DNA of 64,000 nt from Monosporascus cannonballus (Eukaryota; Ascomycota; Sordariomycetes; Xylariales). The translations under genes were made by a program, and so were the position numbers. The notes below the pieces were generated by a model. That model was given only the letters and a program-made list of their open reading frames with translations. It was not told the origin of the DNA and did not search any database. The stretch covers positions 1 to 64,000 of the forward strand of contig QJNS01000221.1 in NCBI GenBank assembly GCA_004154925.1. The letters are read 5' to 3'. The first letter of the stretch is position 1. Every line of letters begins with the position of its first letter. Shown in pieces: positions 25,801 through 35,640 of this stretch.

Positions 25801-26112
25801 CCTGGCTCCCGCCTCCACATCCTGCGGATCGTTGCAATTCATGCGTCGATCCTTCCTCTGTGTAACATCCATGACGAACGAACTGTTCAATCGGCTAGAA
25901 ACGAGGCTCTACCGATGGGAGGTAGAAGCGTAGGATAGCATGGAATAGAATAGGTACAAAGGACCGCGCCATGATATCATCTCTTCAGTTCTCACCCGAA
26001 TCCCAGGTGTATCCCCCAGCTGCGAGAAGTACCTACGTCTTGTAGCCTCAGAAAGCAGGATATATACAGGTGGGGCCAGCTCGACTCATGTGAGCAAAGC
26101 TGGAATCACCTG

Positions 26113-26115
<3 letters not shown>

Positions 26116-26162
<47 letters not shown>
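26116..26162. repeat. T47 homopolymer
   Basis: Forty-seven consecutive T on the + strand (poly-A on the - strand), 270 bp upstream of the hypothetical gene at 26432. It could be a poly-A tail of an inserted retro-copy on the - strand or simple slippage. I found no target-site duplication beside it. Confidence 0.95.
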
Positions 26163-26164
<2 letters not shown>

Positions 26165-26431
26165 AAATTCAGGCTACTCCGTAGGAACAGATGTGGTTCA
26201 GCATTATACCAGAGAAAGAGTGCTGCACGAGGTGGTTTGAGAGAGGCCTCATGAAAGCAGTTTGTCTTACTCTCAGGCTTCAAACTTAGTATGGACAAAT
26301 TGATTTCCTCAAAGGCCATAAGAGAGAGAGATGCTTCAATGCCAGCAAACGCTTGCCATGTCAAAGAGTTCATGGAAGCCTAGCCCCTGGTAGGCTGCTA
26401 TATCAGTCCAATTTGCCGTGACCTACGCTCG

Positions 26432-27490
26432 ATGTGCCAGATAAACCCGCAGGCACCTGTCAGTACTCTTTCGCAGCACAGAGGCCACAAGATGTGTGGA
26501 CATCACTCACCAATCCGCCATGGCGAGCAGAGACCATGTGCGCATCCGATCCTAGATCCCCCACAGCAGAGATCAGACACGCAAAGTGGTTGTATGCCCA
26601 AACAGCACCCGTGTCGTTGCGTAAAGTCTGGTTCAACGTGTGACAGGAGCGCGAATTCTGTGTTCATCCACCCAGCTGCTGCCGTAGGCTGTTGCAAAAA
26701 CTTCGCTGGTGGCCTCGAGGGAACACAGTGGAAAGGGCCAACCACAACGACAGGCCCGCTCAACGTTGGCGCAGCCAATCAAGTCCCAAAGTCAAGGAAC
26801 GCCGATGTTGACATAGATGCGAACATATCCCTGGCGGCAAAGCAGTTGAAAACCCAGGTCGACGAATTCGTCATGGTCTATGCTGACTTTTACCGGGTGT
26901 ATGAAAAAGAGGTGGCCAGTATCAAGCCTTATGTCGATGACAGTGTTCTCCAGCGCGCTTGGTCGCAGAAGATCGAGCACAACGAGAAATACAACACTGG
27001 CCATAACGAGGAGCACAAACAACTCAGCACCCAGCACAAGATGCTAGCCGCCTGCCTGATCCAGATCCGCGACGCTACACGCAGCACTATGGCCTCATCC
27101 TCGGACGGTCCCTCTAGATATGATCGCCGCGCCATCTACTTAGAGAAGATCCGAGCAGCTGGGGACCGTGTCCTTCGGCTGGCTGAGATGGCAATGTCGA
27201 GCAGAGGTGCATGTGAGGACCTTCGGACAGAGGCGTCGGAGCTCAGAAAGCTTGTAGATCCAAAAACCAACGACGCTAAGCTCCTCTATCAGTTCGACAA
27301 GCGGGAGACCCTGAACATCAAAGCCAATACTAGGGATATCGAGACGGAAGAAAGTGACGGGCGACAAGATGAAAACCAGGCCGACAATGGAGACAGAGAC
27401 GACCCCCCTCAAGGCGATGACGCAGCAGACAAGGAGAATGGCCAGGCCAGTCAAAATGATGCCGCTTGGGGATCAGGCTCATTTGTTTAA
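26432..27490 (+). CDS. Hypothetical protein, helical C-terminal half
   Basis: Uninterrupted frame of 352 codons plus stop, not recognised. The first 110 residues are rich in Cys, His, Pro and Gln with no clear zinc-binding spacing and may be non-coding read-through. From about residue 120 the composition becomes typical of a soluble helical protein (AAKQLKTQVDEFVMVYADFY, then EKIRAAGDRVLRLAEMAM). The tail after about 310 is acidic (Asp/Glu/Asn/Gln-rich). A later start or an unseen upstream exon is possible. No signal peptide or membrane segment is visible. Real coding capacity of the 3' two-thirds is likely; function is unknown. Confidence 0.5.
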   Translation: MCQINPQAPVSTLSQHRGHKMCGHHSPIRHGEQRPCAHPILDPPQQRSDTQSGCMPKQHPCRCVKSGSTCDRSANSVFIHPAAAVGCCKNFAGGLEGTQWKGPTTTTGPLNVGAANQVPKSRNADVDIDANISLAAKQLKTQVDEFVMVYADFYRVYEKEVASIKPYVDDSVLQRAWSQKIEHNEKYNTGHNEEHKQLSTQHKMLAACLIQIRDATRSTMASSSDGPSRYDRRAIYLEKIRAAGDRVLRLAEMAMSSRGACEDLRTEASELRKLVDPKTNDAKLLYQFDKRETLNIKANTRDIETEESDGRQDENQADNGDRDDPPQGDDAADKENGQASQNDAAWGSGSFV

Positions 27491-28343
27491 CAGCAAATGA
27501 GCCGTCGATCATTCCAGTTCATGTGACGCTTCTGATGGCGGAGAGGGAAGCGGTGGGATGACGCAGAAGATAGACATGGGTTAGGTGTCAGCAGTCCCCT
27601 AGGCCTTTATGCAGATCGAGACGAATCGTGCTCTCCATGAGAAAAGGCAGTACGTTATGTATCGCATTTTAGCAGCTTCCACGCAATCACCAGAACCGGA
27701 CTCCATTCCTGCTGATACATACAAAGTGAGCGCTGCTCTTCTTATACCACCTGTAAACATGAGGCCACGCCGGAACCTTACGGGCAAACCAGCCAAACCC
27801 ATCAAAAGTAGGCAATCCCACATGAGATGGCCATCCGACATCTTGCCAGCGGAGCAAAGTTAGTCCTCATCTCTAATGGAACGGAAGCGTGGAGAAACTT
27901 CTTGGCTTCTTGGTAGAGACTCCGTGTAAGAAAGGAAGGAAAATGCAATCCTGAGACGGTGTCAGAATTCGCGGATAGAAAACTGCCCTTACCCAGAAAG
28001 CTAACCGATCATTGGCTGCGTCGAAAGATCTTAGTGGAGCCGACCGTGCATTAGCTCGCTCCGAAGCCCTAACGTTAAATTCTCGCGGCTCTGAAGACCC
28101 AGCACAGGAATTCCATTAATGATGGTTGTCGAGTATGAAAACTCCCTATCCTTCGTTACTCGGACGGCATCATGACAGCACTCTCCGCAACCCGTGACAG
28201 CTTGCCCGTAGTTCCATACCGAGTGAAGGAAACCGATAGTGCCAATATGCGAGACATATTCCCCTGACTTTCTTATGCAACGTTCTCTCCCTTCATACCC
28301 CCGTACCTATCGGCTCTCTTCGCCTTAGAGTGGCGAGCTGGTG
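27491..28343. other. Intergenic, methyltransferase promoter side
   Basis: About 0.85 kb. One 84-codon frame at 27609-27863 (+) has an ATG but no recognisable domain. Otherwise nothing is supported. Confidence 0.45.
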
Positions 28344-29411
28344 ATGTCCGTCTCTGTAGCGGACTTCCCTCAAGTTTGGGGGAAGCCTCCGTTCACTGAA
28401 CTGCTCCGCTGCCTCAAGGAACTCCACGTCCATCCTCCAGTCTGGAATCCTACGACTCCAAGAAGAGACATTGTGGAAGATTATCATAATTCCGCACGGT
28501 CCCGCCGCGAAGTAGCGGCCTACTTGTCAAGTATAATCAGGAGCAAGCTTGAGTGGATCGAAGACGATGATGAGAAGGAGGTACTCTGGGGAGAGGCAAG
28601 CCGGCGTCTCTCGGAACGATGCGGGAGGGTAGGAATGGGTGAAATCACTCGCCGCTGGCCCTTCGAGAATCGGACTGGCCCCTCGTTCGAGCTGATTATC
28701 CGTGAGCCACCCATCGTGGGCGACTACCTGGGCCTCAAAACTTGGGGTTCGTCCTACGTTCTTGCACAGGCCCTCGACGAGATCGCATTAAAGTCTCTAT
28801 CTCACCTCCTGGGCTCGGACCATAAAGGTCCCCCCGTGAACGTACTTGAGCTCGGGTCGGGGACTGGGTTGCTAGGCATGGCAGCAGCTGCACTATGGAA
28901 AACTTCCGTGGTCCTGACCGATCTTCCGGACATCGTGCCAAATCTTGCCTTCAACGTCGAAAGCAACAGAACTTTGATCGAGTCCCTGGGTGGAAGTGTC
29001 GAGACTGGTGCCCTAACATGGGGCGGAACCGGGGAAGATGACTCGAAGCGCTTCTCCAAGAAGAACCAATTCCAGGTGAGTATCAACAACTCAGGTACAA
29101 GTCTCGGCCTGCTAAGCTCTCATTAGGTCATCCTCATTGCTGATGCACTCTACGATGATAATCAACCGGAGCTCCTCTCGGTAGCTATTAATGACCATAT
29201 AGCCAACGAAAAGGATGTCAGGGCTATCTTGGCTGTCCCCCTAAGAGACTCGACGGCCAAGAAACTCTTACATGAATTCCGATCCGCCGCGGCCCGTGGA
29301 CCTCGGCCGCTAATATGCCTGGAGGAGCATACCCTCACTGGCCAGGACGACTGGGGTGAAGGTGAAGAAGCTTCGCAAGTAGAATGTTGGTGGGGTGTCT
29401 TTGGAGAATAG
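28344..29411 (+). CDS. METTL21/Rrg1-like protein methyltransferase (Methyltransf_16)
   Basis: SAM-dependent class I methyltransferase of the family that methylates lysines of translation factors and chaperones in eukaryotes. Two exons, 28344-29075 and 29127-29411, give 338 aa. The 51 bp intron (GTGAGT...TTAG, branch GCTAAG) joins KNQFQ to VILIADALYDDNQPELL in frame. SAM-binding motif I is VLELGSGTGLLGM (about residues 167-179), the acidic strand-2 motif is VVLTDLPDIVPN, and the family DxxY motif is DALY. The N-terminal half carries a conserved REPPIVGDYLGLKTWGSSYV stretch. The first ATG after an in-frame GTG is taken as start. The substrate cannot be told from sequence. Confidence 0.9.
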
Positions 29412-31455
29412 CTGGAGTACGTTAGCCCGGATATCTGTCCGAAAAGTAAACGGTAGCACGGCAAACCGGAAACTTTGACATACCACGTTACAGCAGAACC
29501 AGATCAGTCTGAACTATGAAGGAGGGAACCAGTCATCAAGACCCACAGAGGCATAAGCATTAGCAACACGGGCGGGGATGGATTGTCCGAGTACAAACAG
29601 GTTAGCTAGGGTGCAGCAAGGTGATCAGGCACGCATGCCATCACCACGACGGGGATTCCCATGTTGGCAGCACGGGTCCAAAAGGAGATCTGGTAAACCG
29701 TGGGATGACCCGGGAGAGTACTTAAGGTACGAAAAGAGCACGACCTATTAAGAGGGTCGTGCCATATACCGCTGACGCAGTGGGTGCATGGTTACGAGAG
29801 GTTGGGACAGCATTTTAATTTCACGTCCGGTATGGCCAGATGTTAGGGTACTGGGGGTTCGATTCCGAGCCAGTGATCGGTGATGTAATTTCAACCTCCT
29901 CCCAAACCAAAATTTTGCCTCATGCTCTTTCTTATCTTTAACTTCTTTTTTTTCTTCTTCTTACTCTACTTTTCTTCTAGTACCCACCGCCGCCCCCCCC
30001 CCCCCCCCCAAAAAAAAAAAAACCGGGGGGGGGGGAGATGAAGCAGATGCTTGGCTTGCGCCCAGAATCGACAATTATCAAATCGCACTCCTCCACCGCG
30101 TGACCCCCTTAGCGAAGTTTTTCACGCGGCAGCCCGCAAACTTCCAATGTGCAAGCGACTGGTTCGCATTTGGAGAAGCCAATATTCCAGTCACGCCCGC
30201 CAGAGGTATGAAGTCGCCACTGCAATTCTAGTGGTTATTGAACTTATTTCCGAAATCACGAGCCTAGCAGATACGTGATAAGGTCATTACAGGTACCTAG
30301 GGTGCCGAATCGAACAGCATGCCAAACGTCTATGAAGAGCCCCCCATATGTGACATCAGAAGCAGCATACGGGCTTGTTTTAAGCCGGCTGCAAACAACA
30401 GACTACAAAAAGTCGTTTAAAACAAATTTAGCCGTCAGTTTGTCCCTTTAAGCAAGACATAATCCTAATGTATCTTGATTATTGTACACGTTACCTAAAG
30501 GCCGGTCGAGGCACCCATTTTACGGCGTTTCGCTTCGACCAACCACCCGCATCTCGAAGCTATATGTGGGAAAACAGGGAATTAATCAATTAAACCTGCC
30601 TTATTTTCGCAGTCAGTGCTGATCTCTCGCTGCTTCGTTACTCATAGGCATGGGAAGATACAGGCTTGCCGAACCTATCTGTTCGCGCTTCGAAGGAGTA
30701 ACCTACCGTAACCCCTATATCTACGAGGACTGAGGGTAATAATGCAAGACAATGGGCGACTGCGTCTCCCGACGAATTACCTGAATCCGGTCTAGAAACC
30801 CCTTAAGCCGCCATTGCTTACAGCTGTCGCTATTCCGAGTCTCAGTCGGTGTATGTTAGGGCCATTCCCATAACGATCTGAGTCCCAGTTTCGAGACCGA
30901 CACTTCGCCCGATGTTACGAGTCTTGGTGCCCATGCCATTTTTTCAACGGGGCTGGAACGGGATTAACATATGTAGATTTTACGAAGGCAGACACATGTG
31001 ATGTTTTCTGGCAATCAATGATCATTCGCGGTGTGTACATGGGACGGTCGGTCAACGTTGAATCATCCATTTTAGCAAAGCCAAGCAGCGCGTGACATCC
31101 TCAAGATTGGTATTTAAACCATGCAAACTCAAAAACTTCTCCTTTCATTCTAATAACTCGCCATCACCAAACCGTTTCTTGGGCCTTCTCGCTCCGTTCT
31201 GCTGCAGCTTTGATACTATACAACATTCCCGCGCATATACCCCGATGCCTTTTGGAACCCCTGAGACCTGCATTTCTTTGGCTACCACTCCATACACCGA
31301 CCGACATTAGGCAACTCCTCCTCGCATAAATATCGCTTCGATCTCTTTGGCATCGACCTCATACATGGCGACGCAAACCGTCCCTGAGGGCCTTCTCCCG
31401 AAAAACTCAACCGACACATCTTCAACTAGCAGATTGACGTCATTTGTGGCCAAAC
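29412..31455. other. Intergenic region with homopolymer block and hairpin
   Basis: About 2 kb without a supportable gene. It contains a perfect 8-bp inverted repeat (29738-29762), a pyrimidine tract (29935-29992) and a C17/A13/CC/G11 block (29993-30035). The last 350 bases are pyrimidine-rich, as expected for the leader of the next gene. Confidence 0.5.
29993..30035. repeat. C17-A13-CC-G11 homopolymer block
   Basis: Seventeen C, thirteen A, two C, then eleven G, preceded by a 55-base pyrimidine tract. The C and G runs can pair as an inverted repeat around the A spacer, and the G run can form quadruplex. It may also be an assembly artefact. Confidence 0.9.
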
Positions 31456-33104
31456 ATGGTTGGCTGTCAGAAGTATACCGACGACCAAATCAACTTCATC
31501 CTCGACCGCCACTTCAGGGGCGTACCACATACCCAAATCAAGGACGAGTTCCTCGACCACTTCAAGTTTCCCTCGTACAACGTCAAGAGAGTGCAGTACG
31601 TAGTCGAACACTATGGTCGGAATCCCAAATACGGGTACGTCATTTGGGGGGGGGGGGGGGGNNNNNNNNNNNNNNNNNNTTTACCCCCCCCCCCCCCCCT
31701 TAGCTGTTACATGTTGATAGATGCGCTCAACTAGATAGACTTACGCGCTATAGTAGAAATCGCATAATAAACAAAGTCTGCAACTCCAAGGCGCCTTCGA
31801 CAGTTAGCCCATCGCCGAGGGAGGACAAATTGCCAAGCCTAGACAAGAAGAAACCGGCTGAAGAAACAGACACCCCGGGACGCGGACCACCCAGACCAGC
31901 AAGATCATCCAGATCATCCAGATCAGCCCATCCTGTGCAAGGAAGCCCACAGACTAATACAATAGTCTGCCTAGCATGCAATGGCACGGGGTTTGTAACC
32001 ATTGTACCCCCCTTCGGCCTGAACGGGCCAGAACATGATCGGACAAGTCGTCTAGTTCGCGATTTCCTTGATTTCCAGCCGCCTAGAACTGCTCAACCAA
32101 CGGATCCCTACGGTGTCATTGATCCCGCACTCCTTACTCATCAGCCGACTGCTTCCCGCGCTGAGTATACTACGGGGGATGTCAGCCTGCCTCCTCAGCG
32201 TCACGGGCTAGCTCCTCTCGGAAGCGGCGTCCAAGGCCTACAGGACAACAATGACCGGGATGGCATGTCTTATCCCCCGGACTCGACCGGGTACTACAAA
32301 GCGCATTCTTCCGATACTGCGACCTCCTACACCGGAGGCCCAACCTTCCCCAGTGATCCATTTGGTCTACTAAACACCAGAATGCCCAACCTGCCTGAGC
32401 TCCCTGTCACGCCTTATATACAACAACCACCGCCCGCTCCCTCGAAGCGCCGCCGCGATGCCTCACCCTCGCCGTCATACAGCCTAGCAGCCGCCGTCAA
32501 CGATGCTCGCTTACAGACGTCCGCGCCGGGCCAGCCGTACGGATATAATACGCCGGCGTCCGGCTTCCACCATGGTGTAGTTGGTAATAGCGACTTCCAC
32601 TACGGCACAGTCAGTAGCAGCATTCCCGGCCCCGAGATACCCACGCTGGCCCCAGCAACCCCTTCTTCTTCGCAGCGACCGGCCGCGAAGCGGCCCAGAG
32701 TCTCCGCTAGTAATGAGCGACCCTGGACCCCGGCGTTCCCCCGAGCCACGCTTGCTGCGGGTGATGAGTGGGCTGACACGAAAGGGGAGGACCTCGCCGG
32801 GACCATCGAGCTACCACCGCTGCCCCCGCCAGTGGCAACGGGAACAGGCCGCCTGCCGCACTACGACCACCAGATTCTGTACAGTATCGAGGAAGACCCC
32901 GAGCAGGCGCCGCCTTCCACCCCGAGATTCTATGACTCCAACAATCAGCCACCGCCGCCCCCTAGTCCCGGGAACGACGCGGCGGGTCTCGATGCCGCTT
33001 CGGGAGAGGGCCAATGGCGCTTCTCCAGCTTGTCGGAACCCCCTGGTACGCCGTCTCAAGTACTTGATGAATGGCGAGCCCAAGCGAACACCCGCGAGCA
33101 GTGA
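31456..33104 (+). CDS. Hypothetical nuclear protein with HTH-like N-terminus and CxxC motif
   Basis: Predicted two exons, 31456-31634 and 31808-33104 (491 aa). The donor is GTACGT, the acceptor TTAG, and the join NPKYG to PSPREDKLPSLDKKKP is in frame. Residues 6-60 (YTDDQINFILDRHFRGVPH ... VQYVVEHYGRNPKYG) look like a two-part helix-turn-helix of the kind seen in fungal regulators. A single zinc-knuckle-like CLACNGTG follows at about residue 111. The rest is disordered, Pro/Ser-rich, with two basic clusters (SKRRRD, KRPRV) suggesting nuclear import. The intron contains 18 Ns between G16 and C16, so its true length is unknown. The start ATG is uncertain; another ATG at 31366 is in a different frame. 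Family not recognised. Confidence 0.6.
31646..31699. repeat. G16 - 18 N gap - TTTA - C16 inside an intron
   Basis: Sixteen G, an assembly gap of 18 N, TTTA, then sixteen C. The arms are an inverted repeat and the gap marks a sequencing or assembly break at them. It lies within the predicted intron of the gene at 31456-33104. Confidence 0.95.
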
Positions 33105-35640
33105 AACGCCCCCTCTTCTGTCGTCTCTTTTGGTCTCTTTCGTCTCCCCTCGGTATGGTATATTACTCGACCGTATATACTTGAATCATCTGGCGTCCTC
33201 GCAACTGCACCTGATTCAGGGTATATATCCTTATACAATAGGGGCTAGGTAGGTGGTTTGGCGTTGGACAGCCCGATACGGCTGGTGGGGAGGCATAGCG
33301 TTTCGTTTTGGAAATTTGGTATCAGCCTAGGCGAATGGAGGAGCCAGTCTCTCCTGACTGCGGCGTTTATCTTTTTGTATGGTGTGGTGATGTCTATTAT
33401 TACCAGCGCTGGCGCTCGCTTAACGTCAGGACTTGTTTCAATTCCCAAACATGGTCTTGATAGATAGGCCTCCAGGCTGCATGCCAACAATAACATGTAT
33501 TGGCAGTGGGGGAGGAGTTACGGCCCCCCCGGGCCTCTCTGAAACTGGCGGGCGCGATCCGTAATTATTTAATAAATTGACGAGTCACAATACGTTGATC
33601 GGATCGAGCGACTCTGCGCTGATATATTACGTTGAATGTTATCATTACCTTGGTAATCTCCAGAGCGATCATGGCTCGTACGTCGGGTCACTACCATCGC
33701 CAATTGCGGAAAACAGGGTCGGGAAGTGATTGATATAGAAATTACGGGGAAACCCTTCCGAGGCTCGATAAATGCTGTCTAGGTCCGTAAAGGTACCACC
33801 TGGCCTTTAGGGGGATAACCTCAATTGTGCTGGCGAATTAATATAAAATTTTAAGCACATTGTTTTTATCTGTCCTTATGCGTATGGCGAGTAGCATGGG
33901 AACGCCTGCTCCGTGTAAGCTTCGCCTCCGCATATAATGCGAGGACTTCCTCGACGCCCATTGCTAAATGTCACATCATGTCCAGCAAACTCCTTCATGG
34001 ATGTCACAGTTATCCAAGACTCGCTGGGGAGAAGATGATATGACCCCATAACGCGGCTCAAAACAGTGGGTTCTCTCGCTATTCTAGTCTACATTTCCTA
34101 TATCACCACCTCGGACTCCCTTCCCCTGATTCGCGAAGCCCGGGTAGCCATCCCTTCATTTCCTATACCTGTGACAGCTATGTACCTATGCACCACAGCC
34201 GATGGATACGTAGGATCGTAAAGGAGAAGAGGGGAAAAGGGGAGGGGTCTTTGTGGATTGGAGACAAAAATCAAGAAAACCTCGTCCCCCCCCACCGTTC
34301 CCCCCGTTCCCTCGTCACCCCCCCAAACAAAAAACATCAAAAAACATACAACACCAGGGATTCGCTGGTCGTCACCGACCCAACTACTAGTCTGGCCCTA
34401 CGCGGCTTATCGGGGGAGAGCGGACGGGATCCCGAGTTTTCCACATGGTATGGTCGTATGTGCCGGTCAGGGCTCTTATCGAGTTGTATATATCGACTAC
34501 CAGGCGTGGGGACGATGCCACCAAACCCGTAAGTTAAGCCAACCAACCCCTTTGCCTCCCATCGAAGGGCAGAGATGCTTGACAAGATATCTTTAGGCAC
34601 TTTGGACAGTGATATGGCCCATACCAAGGCCACGCCGGTAGAGCTGATCGTTCCACCTACCCATCCGGCTGGCGACGGCAATGCTGGATACGCCTCAACC
34701 GGTATCTACGTCCGGGCACGGTGACCCCCTATAACATATAACAGGATGGAGAATAGCCTCCCCGTAGTGTAGATGGGACGAAAGCGCTACTACTCTCGGT
34801 GTGCTTCATTGCCTGCCATCGGCGGGCTGATGATCTCGAACCCTAAGTGCTAGCCCTCGGTCAGCCCCGATGATCTGCTCAGACACGCCGTTCGTCGCCG
34901 TACCGCACAGTAGCCCAAAGCTCGACGCCGGGCCTGAAATTGGAAAGCCCGGCAGCTCGCGCAGGAATTGGGGGAGGTAGAACGGAGGGCGTCGAAGTTC
35001 GCGGTGTCGCATGAACGACGTGCTACCAAGAAGACGAGCAGGCCATATTTCAGATAATGAATGAGAGGGGAAGAAACAGCTTTAACCGACAGCTCAGGAT
35101 TCTGCGCAAATTTTCGCATTACTATCCCAAAGCCCCCCCCGATGGGCGCATTCAAATACTGATGGTGAACGGCCTGGGGCAGATATACAGTGAGACGATG
35201 TCGCATAATGAGACAGGCATCAGATCATTTCGGTTGCAGCATAGGAGACATTGAAGCACCAGAAACCGATGCCAAGAATTCAATTTCTCTCTCTCTGTAG
35301 CCGAGCTCCTTCTAGCGAGCGGTCTGTCATGTTTGTGAATACTAAATGTGGGTCACAGATGTATCATAGCAACGCGTCGCTTGCTCCCCTCTCCCGTTGA
35401 TGCCATCCATGAGCGCCGCATATCCATCCGAAGGGGTATCTCTGTGGGGTTGTTTAGAAACAGATATATAAGAACCTGTTGGGGAGACAAAATAAGCGAT
35501 CGAGTGTCCGAAACCGTGTTCGCGTCATAGACGGGATAAATATAATTGTAGATACTTTTGTAGTATAGCAATCGCGCATAAAGGGGGGTATTAGGTTATT
35601 ATCAATCATGTGATTCGCTGGCACACTGATAGGGGCGTGC
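33105..35640. other. Intergenic region, mostly empty
   Basis: About 2.5 kb between two convergent genes. It contains the low-confidence spliced frame at 34450-34724. A - strand frame at 33876-34061 is protein-like (HDVTFSNGRRGSPRIICGG) but has no partner exon. Nothing else is supported. Confidence 0.45.
34450..34724 (+). CDS. Possible small two-exon gene or gene remnant
   Basis: An ATG at 34450 opens a frame (MVVCAGQGSYRVVYIDYQ...) that meets a consensus donor GTAAGT at 34529. A 68 bp intron ends CTTTAG at 34596, with CTTGAC before it. The second exon (34597-34724) continues in frame as TLDSDMAHTKATPVELIVPP to a TGA, for 68 aa in total. Splice sites and residue composition look real, but I recognise no family, and it could be the end of a decayed larger gene. 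Confidence 0.2.

Larger units (their letters stand above)
22540..26431. other. Intergenic region with microsatellites and a T47 tract
   Basis: About 3.9 kb with no supportable gene. It holds a GCAA tandem tract (22795-22812), CA/CTCG simple repeats (about 23267-23320), GGTAGGTAG runs (about 24784-24805) and a 47-base T tract at 26116-26162. Open frames are short and without domains. Confidence 0.5.

Noticed and set aside
29856..29866. Perfect tRNA B-box match GGTTCGATTCC
   Set aside because: The T stem does not pair beyond two base pairs, there is no A box at the right distance and no acceptor stem; it is at most a decayed fragment.
31347..31703. Open frame starting upstream and running into the N gap
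   Set aside because: It is in a different frame from the HTH-like exon and is carried into the gap by the homopolymer G run; the frame beginning at 31456 is the better candidate.
34500..34545. CCCGTAAGTTAAGCC resembling part of 5S rRNA
   Set aside because: The rest of the 5S sequence is absent; the string is better explained as a GTAAGT splice donor.
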